A stretch of 64,000 nucleotides of DNA. Source: CAWAMR01 sp963783095 (lineage in GTDB: Bacteria > Planctomycetota > Planctomycetia > Gemmatales > Gemmataceae). The position numbers and the translations under genes are program-made. Under the pieces are notes generated by a model, which searched no databases, was not told where the DNA came from, and worked only from the letters and a program-made list of their open reading frames with translations. Each line of letters begins with the position of its first letter. Position 1 is the first letter of the stretch. Shown here piece by piece: positions 1-12,404 of this stretch. Location: positions 47,709-111,708 of the forward strand of contig CAWAMR010000022.1 in NCBI GenBank assembly GCA_963783095.1, read 5' to 3'.

Positions 1-371
1 TTTGAAACGAATTTGCAACTCCAGGCACCAGGACACTACTCATTTTCCTGTTCCTCATTCTGCAAGGGATCCTCCAGTTTGTACTGTACACGAGAACATA
101 TCTTGGGTACATTTATAGTAGGAGCGAGTTCTTTGCGCGGATCGTCCAAGACCCATCGAACGAAATCCTGGAGCTAACCGACTGGGTGCGCCTTTCCGTT
201 GTGGCAAGCAACGGGAGAACACATCATGGACGTAGCCGATCGGGCTTCCAAAGAACAAACCCGCGAAACGTGCGAAGATCAGACAATCATCGATTTGATA
301 CACTGACGAGGTTCTTTGGTGAATGGAGCCCGTCAGACGGGCTGGGTTGCTACAAGTTACAAGTTGCTACA
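1..371. other. Left edge, no assignable gene; leader of repeat cluster A
   Basis: No recognisable gene. A plus-strand frame is open from position 6, just after a TGA at 3-5, to 422 and begins with a hydrophobic stretch. It has no start codon near that stretch and runs into the repeat cluster, so it could be a gene remnant or chance. From about 282 the sequence matches the DNA at 38366-38437 and appears to be the shared 5' leader of the repeat clusters. Confidence 0.4.
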
Positions 372-520
372 AAAACCAGCCTCGAAGCCATCGGCTGGAG
401 CCTCGCTGGCGCGTCGGGTTAACGATACATCTCCATTCCCCGAGACCAAAAAACCGCAAGTGGGTCGTTGTTAACCCGACGCGCGAGCGAGGCTACTGCC
501 GATGGCTTCGAGGCTGGTTT
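372..520. repeat. Inverted repeat with ~51-bp arms
   Basis: The left arm (372-423) and right arm (470-520) are reverse complements with few mismatches, separated by about 46 nt. The arms contain the motifs CCTCGAAGCCATCGGCTGG and GCGTCGGGTTAAC and their complements. A copy of the left arm and loop lies at 1074-1165 with the right arm missing. The transcript would form one long hairpin. It sits between the leader and the hairpin units of cluster A. Confidence 0.8.
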
Positions 521-570
521 TGGTGGGAGGGCGGCGGAATCGTTGCGCAAGTGTGAATGTCTCTTTTCTA

Positions 571-1975
571 CCCGCGTTGCTACAAGTTTCCAAGAAACTT
601 CGCCTCGATCCAACGATTATTGATTTGATATTCTGGCGAAGTTACTTTCAGATGAGGGCCCGAAACCGGTGCAGATACGCTTCCAAGTAACTTCGCCTCA
701 ATCTAACGATTATCGATTTGATATTCTGGCGAAGTTACTTGCCGATGAGGGCCCGTGATCGGGCGCAGACGCTTCCAAGAAACTTCGCCTCAATCCAACG
801 ATTATTGATTTGATATTCTGGCGAAGTTACTTTCAGATGAGGGCCCGTGATCGGCTGCAGACGCTACAAATTGCTGCAAAAAATGGGTTGTGCTTCTGTG
901 ATCGCAAATTCGATCGAACGAATCTCAGAATGTCGTGCTACAAATTGCTACAAAAACTGATTTTCGGAACAACGATTGAATAACCAAGCAAGCGAGACAG
1001 TGAATGCGATGCTACAATTTGCTTCGATATCTACTTCACGCGGTAAAGAATGTGCCGTCCTTGGTGTGTCAGAAACCAGCCTCGAAGCCATCGCCTGGAG
1101 CCTCGCTGGCGCGTCGGGTTAACGATACACCTCCATTCCCCGAGACCAAAAAACCGCAGGTGAGTCGTTGTTACCCGCGTTGCCCCATGCTTCCAAGAAA
1201 CTTCGCCTCAATCCAACGATTATTGATTTGATATTCTGGCGAAGTTACTTTCAGATGAGGGCCCGTGATCGGTCGCAGACGCTACAAATTGCTACAAAAA
1301 ATGGATTGTGCATCAATTGTCGCAAATGCGAACAAACGAATTTTTGAATGTCGTGCTTCCAAGAAACTTCGCCTCAATCCAACGATTGTTGATTTGATAT
1401 TCTGGCGAAGTTACTTTCAGATGAGGGCCCGAAACCGGCGCAGACGCTACAAATTGCTACAAAAAATGGATTGTTCATCAATTGTCGCAAATGCGAACAA
1501 ACGAATTTTTGAAGGGCGTGCTTCCAAGAAACTTCGCCTCTGCATCGAACTTCCAACGACTTTGACGGATGAGCCTTGCCTGCAACCAGCCTACTCTGCG
1601 GGCTTATCAAAGTCTTTGCTGGGCTGTTACAAATTGCTACAAAAAATGGATTGTGCATCCGTGATCAAAAATACGAACGAACTAATTTCAGAATGTCGTG
1701 CTTCCAAGAACTAAGAGCCAATCAAACGCTTATCGATTTGATGGATTGCCGAGGTTTTTGCTGATGAGGGCCCGAAACGGTGCAGACGCTACAAATTGCT
1801 ACAAAAACTGATTTTCGGAACAACGATTGAATAACCAAGCATGCGATACAGTGAATGCGATGCTTCCAAGAAACTTCGCCTCAATCCAACGATTATTGAT
1901 TTGATATTCTGGCGAAGTTACTTTCAGATGAGGGCCCGTGATCGGTGCAGACGCTACAAATTGCTTCCAAATAAC
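571..1975 (+). repeat. Mosaic repeat cluster A
   Basis: This is an array of related modules of about 90 to 168 bp. Six copies carry a hairpin with arms AACTTCGCC and GGCGAAGTT, always exactly 48 nt from end to end: 596-643, 689-736, 781-828, 1199-1246, 1365-1412 and 1872-1919. A left-arm-only copy lies near 1536. The hairpin is followed by a GGGCCCGAAACCGG-type element, then GCAGACGCTACAAATTGC, and other modules centred on AACGATTGAATAAC. Small open frames across it are explained by unit lengths divisible by three and are not reported as genes. Confidence 0.85.
1074..1190 (+). repeat. Truncated second copy of the 372-520 inverted repeat
   Basis: The left arm and loop of the large inverted repeat recur here almost base for base, from the AACCAGCCTCGAAGCC motif through CCGAGACCAAAAAACCGCA. 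The right arm diverges after GTCGTTGTTA and joins the next hairpin unit. It shows that the inverted repeat is itself a module of the array. Confidence 0.75.
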
Positions 1976-2026
1976 CACTTCATCAGCCCAGGGTTTCACC
2001 GGGGATCGGCGTAAAACCCTCCATCG

Positions 2027-2403
2027 TCACTCGCTCCACAATTTGCGGCCTTTTCCGGCCAGCAATTTAGCAATCGTTTGTTCTTCGAGTTCCTTGAGCA
2101 GTTCGTTCGAGACGGCTTGCGCCTCCAGGCTCATCGTTCCCTGTGTCAGCCGGCTGAGCAGCCGGGCTTTCCGCTTCGCCTCGCGGTGCGGCGCAATTCC
2201 TCCGGATCGATCGGAGGGCTGCCAAAGGAAAGGCCGAGCACATCCGCCACCTTCTGGACGTAGCCGAACCGCACGCTATCGGCCTTGCCACGAAGGATAC
2301 GAAAGACCGTTGGGCGTGGCACGCCGGAGCGTTTCACCAGCACTTCGACCGGCATTTTCAGCAATTTCCGCCGGGTGTTCAAATCGAGAACGAGCGCAGT
2401 CAT
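2027..2403 (-). CDS. XRE-family HTH transcriptional regulator (one frameshift)
   Basis: Small DNA-binding protein of about 124 residues. The N-terminal half (VLVKRSGVPRPTVFRILRG, then VQKVADVLGLSFG) is a lambda-repressor-like helix-turn-helix. The ATG at 2403 is preceded by GGGAGG at good spacing. The frame stops early at 2146, but the -1/+1 alternative frame from about 2175 continues with a charged helical tail ending KGRKLWSE at 2027. The tail looks like a natural C-terminus, so I join them across a frameshift near 2172. The palindrome just upstream suggests autoregulation. No toxin partner is visible, and the target is unknown. Confidence 0.65.
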
Positions 2404-2456
2404 AAGTTGCCTCCCGCTATGATCTTGCCTGCGATTCCCCATTCGGTCAATAAGAA

Positions 2457-2476
2457 AAGTCTCAAAATTGAGACTT
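2457..2476. promoter_or_regulatory. Palindromic operator upstream of the XRE regulator
   Basis: A perfect 9-bp inverted repeat (AAGTCTCAA, AA spacer, TTGAGACTT) lies 54 bp upstream of the regulator start. Read towards the regulator, TTGAGA could act as a -35 element. Symmetry, size and position fit a dimeric HTH operator for autorepression; this is inferred. Confidence 0.6.
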
Positions 2477-2666
2477 TGTTTATTCGGCGGAACCCTCTTA
2501 TGCACCCTCCTCAGAGGATTATTTCCATCTGCTTCGGCGCGTTGAGCAAGACCTCGATCGCTGGCTGGTATCGCCCCAGCTTGCCGATGCGCAAACGATG
2601 GGGCCGGCTCCGCCGGAGCCCTCGATTCTTACGGGCGGTCAGCGCGATGGCCTTCCCGATCTGTGA
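2472..2666 (+). pseudogene. Start-less coding-like remnant
   Basis: The plus frame from 2472 to the TGA at 2664-2666 is open for 64 codons. It reads like a real C-terminus: YFHLLRRVEQDLDRWLV, then a proline-rich MGPAPPEPSILTGGQRDG stretch. There is no start codon until well inside it, and a stop lies directly upstream within the operator palindrome. It may be the tail of a gene that lost its 5' end, or chance. The protein family is not recognised. Confidence 0.3.
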
Positions 2667-2710
2667 TCTTCACTGAACTGATTCTTTATCCCTTATCAAG
2701 AGGTCGTTAC

Positions 2711-4142
2711 ATGTCTCGACTACGCTACCGGTTCGCACCTGTCCTGGTTTGGATGCTTGTGCCGATCCTGCATGCTCAGGAAAAAGCGCCGTCTCCCTGG
2801 CTCATCGATCGTTCGTTGACTGTTTCACCCCGGACTGCTCCGGTGCCGGCTTTGAAGTACCGTCTGTCCCCGCTGAAGAGTGACTTGAAAGAGGGCAATG
2901 CCGCGCCAATCTACCTTCGGCTGGTCCACGAGCAGAACGATGCGTCGCGGAAGTATTGGTCGGAAACACCCCGGCCCTGGAATCTCTTGCCTGTTGACAA
3001 GATCCCTCTGGAGGAGGCCCGCAAGTTCCTCGATGCCCGGCGCGATATGCTTCGGCAGTTCGAGATTGGCGCACGTCGGCGCACGGTCGATTGGAATTAC
3101 ACCCTGGATGAGGGCAATATCATCTCCATACTGTTGCCCGATGCCCAGGTCATGCGGCAATACGTACCTATGTTGGTTTTGCAGATTCGCGTGGCACTTG
3201 CGGAGGGAGACTTTGCGAAAGCAGCCCACCACATGGAGACAGGCTTTGCCTTTAGTCAGCACGTAGGCGATGGTCCGTTTCTAATCAATAGCCTTGTCGG
3301 AATTGCCTTGGCGGCTCAATTCACCGGCACAATCGCAGATCTCATCGAACGATCCGACGCTCCGAATTTTTATTGGGCGATCGCCACGTTACCTCACCCG
3401 TTCATCGATATGCGGCGGGCTTTGGATCAGGAATATCGGACGTTCGAGGGGATGTATCCGGAGTTGGCCGACGTTGAGCGCGAGCAAAGCGCTGAGCACT
3501 GGAACGCTACTTTACGTCGGATTCGCATGGACCTGCGGGGTCTTGCGACGGAACGCGACAAGCTGCCGGACTGGTATCCGAAAAACTGCGCCGGAGGATC
3601 CCGCCGCAAAATCCCCAGATTTCGTGGAAGCTCGCAAGTATGTAGCTCGGACCCGGAAGCTCTCCGCCGAAAAAGTAGAGTCCATGCCGGCCGCCCAGGT
3701 GTTGCTGCTCTACATTGTGGGAACATTCCACGAAGATCGCGATGCCTACTTCGAGGCCTCCTATCTCCCATACCCACAAGCCCGAACCCTGTTTATATTG
3801 GCAGAGAAGCGGCTCCGCGATTTGCCGAGTTCGGAAGGACACGTGCATGCTCGCACGCTCCTTCCAGCATTGAGCAAAGTCAAATCGGCACAGATGCGGA
3901 TCGAACGAAACCTGGCCGCTCTGCAATTGGTCAAAGCGCTACGAATGTATGCTGCCGGTCACGATGGCAAGCTACCCGGCAAACTGGCCGACGTGACGGA
4001 AGTTCCTGTTCCCAACGATCCCGGCACTGGTCAGCCGTTCGAGTTTAAGCTCGAGGGCGATACAGCTACTGTTATCAGCAGGATTCCCGATGATCCTTCA
4101 ACCAACGGCTACCGTTACCGCGTGACCATTCGAAAGAAGTGA
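2711..4142 (+). CDS. Hypothetical exported protein (one frameshift)
   Basis: Secreted protein of about 476 residues with no recognised family. The ATG at 2711 has AGAGG 8 nt upstream. The N-terminus (LRYRFAPVLVWMLVPILHAQ) is a typical signal peptide with cleavage expected after HAQ. The middle is helical, with Trp- and Arg-rich segments, and the C-terminus contains a short conserved-looking beta segment (PFEFKLEGDTATVIS). The frame shifts at the A-run 3581-3585, and both sides are coding-like, so a homopolymer error is the simplest explanation. It converges on the creatininase gene with only 14 bp between the stops. The role is unknown. Confidence 0.65.
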
Positions 4143-4156
4143 TTTCTTCAAAAGTC

Positions 4157-5032
4157 TCATCCATGAGACCCTCCTTGATTCCAGGGCAACGGCATCGTCG
4201 GTTTCCGGCGATGCAGATCCTTGCGCACGTCTTTCGGTCGATCTTTGAACCAGGTCACAAACCGAATCAGTTGTTTCACTGCTTCTTCATAGGCTCGCCG
4301 GCCTTTCTCAGCGGTTGCGAGTTCGGCTTCGCCCAGCACGCCCGTACCGGTATAACTACTGGTCCACGAAATCACGGTTGCCGGCCCAGCGGCAAATAGA
4401 TCGACCCAAGAAAAAGGGCTGTTGTCTTCATTGAAACTGATCGTTCCATTCTTGATGAGGTCGGTGCGGACATTTTCACCATCCAGATACATGTAAAGCG
4501 ATGTCTCCAGTTCGCAGGCGTGAGCGCAGCCGCCGGGAAACTTGCTTTCGCGCCAGCTTGGCAGGAAATTCTTGTCCACGGTAAGTAGATTCCACCAGGC
4601 CGCGACAAGGCATTCTGCATCGGTTTCCAGGTTGGTCCGTCGGGCGACAAGATCGAGATTCGGCATATTGGAGCCGTGACCATTGAGCAGGATGATTTTC
4701 TTGAAGCCGTGATAGGCCAGCGATTTGGTGATGTCCAGCACATGGTGCATGAAGTGCTCGAAGTCCTGGTTGATCGTGCCGGGAAAGTCCATCACGTGCC
4801 CAGTGTAGCCGTAGGCGACGATCGGAAGGACCAGCAACTTGTCCGGGATTTCTTTGCCAACTCCCTTGGCGATTCCCATTGGGCAAACGAGATCGACATC
4901 CAGCGGCAAGTGGTGTCCGTGCTGTTCTACCGCTCCGCATGGAACGATGCAAACCTTGCCCAGGTCAACGGCATCGTTGATTTCCGGCCAGGTCAGTTTC
5001 TCGTAACGGTACTCGGTTTTGGCTCGACTCAT
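4157..5032 (-). CDS. Creatininase-family amidohydrolase
   Basis: Predicted cytoplasmic metal-dependent hydrolase of 291 residues, the usual creatininase length. The motifs are all in place: CGAVEQHGHHLPLDVD near the N-terminus (metal ligands Glu, His, Asp), ILLNGHGSN in the middle and ACELETSLY towards the end. Family members hydrolyse cyclic or formamide-type amide bonds (creatinine, mycofactocin peptide, FAPy intermediates); the substrate here is not determined. The ATG at 5032 overlaps the stop of the upstream MFS gene in an ATGA arrangement, so the two are translationally coupled and the transporter may import the substrate. Confidence 0.85.
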   Translation of the reverse strand: MSRAKTEYRYEKLTWPEINDAVDLGKVCIVPCGAVEQHGHHLPLDVDLVCPMGIAKGVGKEIPDKLLVLPIVAYGYTGHVMDFPGTINQDFEHFMHHVLDITKSLAYHGFKKIILLNGHGSNMPNLDLVARRTNLETDAECLVAAWWNLLTVDKNFLPSWRESKFPGGCAHACELETSLYMYLDGENVRTDLIKNGTISFNEDNSPFSWVDLFAAGPATVISWTSSYTGTGVLGEAELATAEKGRRAYEEAVKQLIRFVTWFKDRPKDVRKDLHRRKPTMPLPWNQGGSHG

Positions 5033-6440
5033 TCCAATATCTCCGGTTGTTTTTCGGATGATTCTTCCACAGCAGACCGATTTGAATTCACCAGCCCCCA
5101 GGCAATGGCTCCCAGGACTAGCACTGCGGCGAGATAGTAGAGTATCGGATCCCACTGGGCTCTGCCGCTCAGTCCGAGCTTTTTGGTTTTGTCGGCGAAC
5201 CAGCCTGGGAACTTCTGGGCGCAAATGGCTCCAACGATCCCCAGCGAGTTCATCAGGCCAAAAAGAACGCCAACGTGTTTTCCACTGATGTCGCTCACGG
5301 CACCCCACCAGGATGCAATCATCGTCATCATTGAGAAAAAGCCGATAGCGATCAAGATGCTCGAGGCCAGGGCGCTCTCAAAGGCCAGGGAGCCGAGCAG
5401 GCAGCCGGCCGCCAACGCCATTGCTGTCGTCCCGATGATGGAGCGAGTCCGTCTTCTTCCTCCTGTGCGGCGAAGGATGGCGTCACTCAGCAATCCGCCC
5501 AATGCGCTCCCCAAGGCCCCCCCGGCAAGAACCATGCTCGACATCGCGCCGGAATCGAGGCGATGAACGCCTCGCCCTTCCTGGAGATAGGTTGGATACC
5601 AGCCCATATAGAAATACGAGCCTGCCGAAGTGCAAGTGTTGATCAATCCAAGCAACCAGATGTTGGGGTTGCGCAACACCAGTCGCCAAGGTACGGTCGC
5701 GGGTCGAACGGCCTTGTCACCTGTTCCGCCATCTTGAAGGATGTAGTCGCGCTCAGCCCGATTCACACGTGGATCCTTGGCGGGATCGTCTCGATAGAAA
5801 TACCAAAAGCACGCGGCCCAGACGATGCCCAGCATCCCAAAAAGAACAAACATCCAGCGCCAGCCAATGGGAGCCACGTCGAAATGATCTTGGAAAAACT
5901 CGCCGAGGCTATTATCGAAAAGTTCCATGGTCAAAGCCGCTGCATAATGAGCCATTGCCCCGCCGACCAGCGCCGTCGTATTGAGCAATCCTTGAGGCAA
6001 GCCCCGCGCATGCACAGGAAACCAGCGTGACAGGATTCGGCGCAATTCGGGAACGCGCCCGCTTCGCCCAGACCGAAAATGAAGCGGATGACAAGAAGCA
6101 TCACCAGACTTGTGGCGGCAGCGGTCAAAGAGGTCAATGTTGACCACCACACGACGAGAACGACCAGCACAATACGGGAACCAAAACGATCGCCGATCCG
6201 GCCTCCGATGGCCATGAATAGACCATAACCCAAAGTGAAGGCTGCCTGGACATCGCCAAATTGCTCATTGGTCAATCCCAAGTCATGCGTGATCCTCGGC
6301 CCAGCCTGACCGATGCAGGCTCGATCGAGGTAAAGAATGAACGCCAGGACACACAAATAGGTCAAGACGAGGTAACGGACCCTCGTCGGCTTTTCGTGCA
6401 AGGGATTGGTCTCGAAGGGTGATTGCGGTAGGGATTGCAT
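5029..6440 (-). CDS. MFS transporter (one frameshift)
   Basis: Inner-membrane major facilitator of about 470 residues with 12 predicted helices. The start at 6440 gives a short cytoplasmic tail, then VRYLVLTYLCVLAFILYLDR. The loop motif GGRIGDRFGSRIV between helices 2 and 3 and the GLGEAGAFPN motif in helix 4 point to the anion:cation symporter / organic-acid (hexuronate, phthalate-like) branch. The frame shifts near 6041-6046, just after AFPN, and continues in the next frame with RRILSRWFPVHARG, which is the expected continuation. It is coupled to the creatininase gene downstream. Substrate unknown. Confidence 0.85.
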
Positions 6441-6497
6441 TGGGAAGTTAGCCTAAGCGGGCCAACAACCCAGAGCAAGGGAAAACCTGAGTTTTTG

Positions 6498-6541
6498 ATC
6501 GGGGCGCGGTTTGCGGCGTTTAATCGGGGCGCGGTTTGCGG
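6498..6541. repeat. Two direct 19-bp repeats
   Basis: ATCGGGGCGCGGTTTGCGG occurs at 6498-6516 and again at 6523-6541, with a looser complementary GC-rich copy near 6604-6629. The gap between the MFS gene and the DUF1501 gene otherwise shows nothing. Confidence 0.6.
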
Positions 6542-6626
6542 GGCGCGGCGCGAAAATACAACGCCCCCTGTCTAATGCTTCATGATTTCCGCTATTGCCT
6601 TTTCGCGCCCCGCGCCCGCAAAACGA

Positions 6627-8019
6627 TCAAGCAATCAACTCTTTAATCACTCGACCCGAAACATCGGTGAGCCGAAAATCCCGGCCCGCGTAGCGATAGG
6701 TCAACTTGGTCGTGATCGAAGCCCAAGAGATGCAACATCGTGGCGTGAAGGTCGTGAACGGGAACAGGGTTCTCCACGGCGCGAAAACCGAATTCATCGG
6801 TTGCGCCATAGACCGTTCCGCCTTTCACTCCGCCGCCCGCAAGCCAGCAAGTGAAGCCGTAGTGATTGTGGTCCCGGCCATTTAACGCCGGCAATTCCGC
6901 AACGGGGGTTCGGCCGAATTCGCCGCCCCAGAGTACCAGCGTGCTGTCGAACAACCCGCGTTGTTTCAAATCGGTCAAGAAGGCTGCGATCGGCTGATCC
7001 CACTGCTGGGCGAGTTTGCGATGGTTTGCGGCGAGGCCATCGTGATTGTCCCAGGGCTGACCGGCCCCGCTCCAGATTTGCACAAAGCGAACCCCGCGTT
7101 CGATGAGTCGGCGCGTATAGAGCAGTTGCCGGCCGTGAACCGTATTCCCATAGAGGTTCCGTACCGCTTCGGTCTCCCGACGAAGGTCAAGAGCATCCGA
7201 TGCCTCGGTCTGCATTCGGAATGCAAGTTCAAAGGTGCGAATCCTTGCTTCGAGTTGCGGGTCGTTCTGCCGGTCGTGCAGGTGCTTTTCATTGAGATTG
7301 CGAACGAAGTCGAGTTGTTCGCGCTGTCGCTGGGCCGGCATCTCCGAGTTGCGGATATTGGCGATCAGTTTATCGAGTTGCGTGTTTTGCGTGTCCAGAT
7401 AGGTTCCCTGATGTGCCCCCGGCAGAAAAGCAGATCGCCAATTCTCGGTGGCCACGATCGGGTATCCGCCCGGACACATCACAATGAAGCCCGGCAAGTT
7501 TCGATTTTCGCTGCCCAGGCCATACGTTACCCAGGCTCCAAAACTCGGTCGAGGCAGTCGGCCGTCGCCGCAGTTCATGAGCATCAGGGAGGGTTCGTGG
7601 TTCGGAACCTCAGCGTGCATCGAGCGAATGATGGCCATGTCGTCGATGTGCTTGGCAGTGTGCGCAAACAGTTCGCTGACTTCAATGCCCGATTTCCCGT
7701 ACTTCTGGAACTTGTAAGGCGACCCCATTGCGACACCGGTCTTGCGTTCGGTACGCAAGTTCTGGACCGGCAACGGTTTTCCGTGGTACTTGGTGAGAGC
7801 GGGTTTCGGATCGAAGGTGTCAACCTGGGACGGCCCACCGTTCATAAATAAATGAACGACATGCTTCGCCTTTCCGGCAAAATGCGGCTTCCTGGGCATG
7901 AGCGGGTCAAGGAAAGTCGATTCTGCTCGTGCATCATCCGCGCAGACCCCGGCAAGAGCGAGCAACCCCAGCCCGGTGCCACAACGCGTTAAAGCCTCAC
8001 GGCGAGAAAAAAGTTTCAT
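6627..8019 (-). CDS. DUF1501 secreted protein (one frameshift)
   Basis: Member of the DUF1501 family, an alkaline-phosphatase/sulfatase-like fold abundant in planctomycetes and usually exported by Tat. The ATG at 8019 has GGAG upstream. The N-terminus has the twin-arginine-like FSRREALTRCGTG followed by a hydrophobic stretch. Core motifs are HLFMNGGPSQVDTFDPKP, WVTYGLGSENRNLPGF, RGVRFVQIWSGAGQPWDNHD and LVLWGGEFGRTP. The frame shifts near 6705; the true tail (LTYRYAGRDFRLTDVSG) lies in the next frame. It follows the DUF1549/1553 gene on the same strand, the usual pairing. The biochemical role is not established; involvement in polymer degradation is a guess from context. Confidence 0.85.
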
Positions 8020-8033
8020 ACGTCTCCAATATA

Positions 8034-8204
8034 CTCGCAAGTTGCGAAGATTTGTAGGGCGGCCGAGTCTTCGAGGCCCACCGATTGACTCGCAAGTTGC
8101 GAAGATTTGTAGGGCGGGTCGAGTCTTCGAGGCCCGCCGTCGAACCGCTTCGAAGGCGATATGGTCAATCGGCGGGCCTCGAAGACTCGACCCGCCCTAC
8201 AAAC
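8034..8204. repeat. Duplicated hairpin repeat between paired genes
   Basis: The segment CTCGCAAGTTGCGAAGATTTG plus GTAGGGCGG and GAGTCTTCGAGGCCC occurs twice in tandem (8034-8084 and 8091-8143). It is followed by a complementary copy (8170-8204, GGGCCTCGAAGACTCGACCC), giving a stem of about 34 bp. It lies in the gap of a co-directional gene pair and could modulate mRNA ends or be a REP-like mobile element. Confidence 0.75.
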
Positions 8205-8214
8205 CTCCCGCCCG

Positions 8215-10928
<2,714 letters not shown>

Positions 10929-11105
10929 AATCGATCTTCCAGGTCATCAGCGGGAGGCTGCTTACAGGTCGCGTCGGCCGCGAAAAGATACTCGGCAACG
11001 CGTGTGCGCGCTTTGTTTACGAGATCGAATTGTATCAGATCGGTTCGCTGGAGACATAGCCGATACTTCATACAATCAATCAACTGACGATGCGGTGAAA
11101 CCAAC

Positions 11106-11997
11106 ATGATTGATTCTCTCAACGAAGCCGAATTCAATTCCACAGGCACCGAGCCGGATGGCGATCGCGCTCTGCCGAGAATCTTCTGCATCCCGGCCGC
11201 TGAGGCTAGGGTTGCGGCGGTGTTAGAGAATCGTCGGGGAGGGTGGCGACGTTTAGGACGCTGGAATTTGTCAACAGGAACCTACGAAGCTGGTGCATGT
11301 TTCCGGTTGAGGATTTATCCGCAACGCTGTGATCTCTCACCCGATGGACGATGGTTCTGCTATTTCGCTTATAAGAGCGGTTCGGACTGGCCCGCAGGTG
11401 AAACTTACGAAGCGATTTCTCGACTCCCCTGGCTCAAGGCACTTGCCGCTTGGAAAGAAGCCGGAACCTGGAGCAGAGGCCTTCAGTTTGGCTCCGATAA
11501 GACCATCTGGGAAGCAGGTCAACCGACAGTGGGGGATGCATCCAATTGTCGAGCCAAGTACGGTCTGAAACTCATCCCACCTGCACAATTTGCCATTGAG
11601 CGACGGCGAGGTTGGCACGAATCCAAGACAACACCAGTGCGGTCAGAAAGTGACATCTGGGACCAGAGCGAGAGATCGTGATGGAGAAAATCGCTCCCGT
11701 AGGTCTTGGCCACGCGGTTCTGACCGTTGAAGGAAAGTTCGCGGCATCCAAGAGAGTCCTCACTCATACCCGCCGCGCGAATCGATCTATCGTTTACACC
11801 GACGCAGGTCTTCCCAGGTGCTTAGCGGGGTTCAGTGGGCGGACTGGGATGTCGATGGCCGGCTCTTGGTTGCCACCTGGGATCACAAGCTACAAATTCT
11901 TGATGTGAAACGACAGATGGCGATCGTAAAAGAGGTTAATCTCGCAGATGAGGAGCCGACACCTCAGCCCGCACCACCTTGGGCAAGTGAGTGGTAG
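11106..11997 (+). CDS. Hypothetical protein, beta-propeller-like C-terminus (frameshifted)
   Basis: Unrecognised protein, divergent from the cytochrome gene. The ATG at 11106 opens a frame running to 11681 with planctomycete-style segments (CDLSPDGRWFCYFAYKSGSDW, YEAISRLPWLKALAAW). The coding pattern then continues in a second frame, ending DVDGRLLVATWDHKLQILDV and ASEW with TAG at 11995-11997. Two indels, near 11665 and 11750, would join them. The repeated SPDGRW and DGRLLVATWD segments resemble blades of a WD40-type or TolB-like propeller, but this is weak. There is no signal peptide, so it is probably cytoplasmic. Confidence 0.5.
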
Positions 11998-12404
11998 CTC
12001 CTATGGATCACTCCGTGATTGCTGATTTTCCATTTTCTCGTTTTCCGATGCGGTCCATTGCACCGTCATCGCCTATCGGTTGATCAATCAGAGAGGCCGC
12101 CGAGACTTTCGACGCCAACGGAGCGTTTCCCTGCTCCCGGCGGCAACAAGAAAAGTGTTGATGTCGAAGCGACGCGGAACATGCAGATGATCGGGAGAAC
12201 GACAATGAGATGCAATACCAATGCCTTTCGGGCATTTAGCCGCAGTTTTCGCTTTGTCGGAGAGATTTACGACGATACGATACTTCGTGTGGTATTCGCG
12301 AAGTTGATGGGGTCGATCTATAATTACTTGGATCGCAGATTTCGAATATTCTATCGCGTCCCAGTACCAACTGAGGACGCGTACAGCGAACAGGAGGGAT
12401 TGCC
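11998..12404. other. Intergenic stretch, nothing assignable
   Basis: A 407-bp gap with open frames on both strands (a 129-codon one on plus, longer ones on minus), but none shows a recognisable motif or a convincing ribosome site. I see no hairpin, tRNA or repeat here. The only functional element is CAGGAGGG at 12391-12398, the ribosome-binding site of the next gene. Confidence 0.4.

Noticed and set aside
1265..1714. A 149-codon open frame through cluster A
   Set aside because: It stays open because two units are about 168 bp, a multiple of three. The peptide simply repeats, and there is no ribosome site or family match.
571..1975. CRISPR array
   Set aside because: Units of 90-168 bp are related along their whole length, there are no short identical repeats with unique spacers, and no cas gene is present.
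6961..7851. Plus-strand open frame (296 codons)
   Set aside because: Antisense shadow of the DUF1501 gene.
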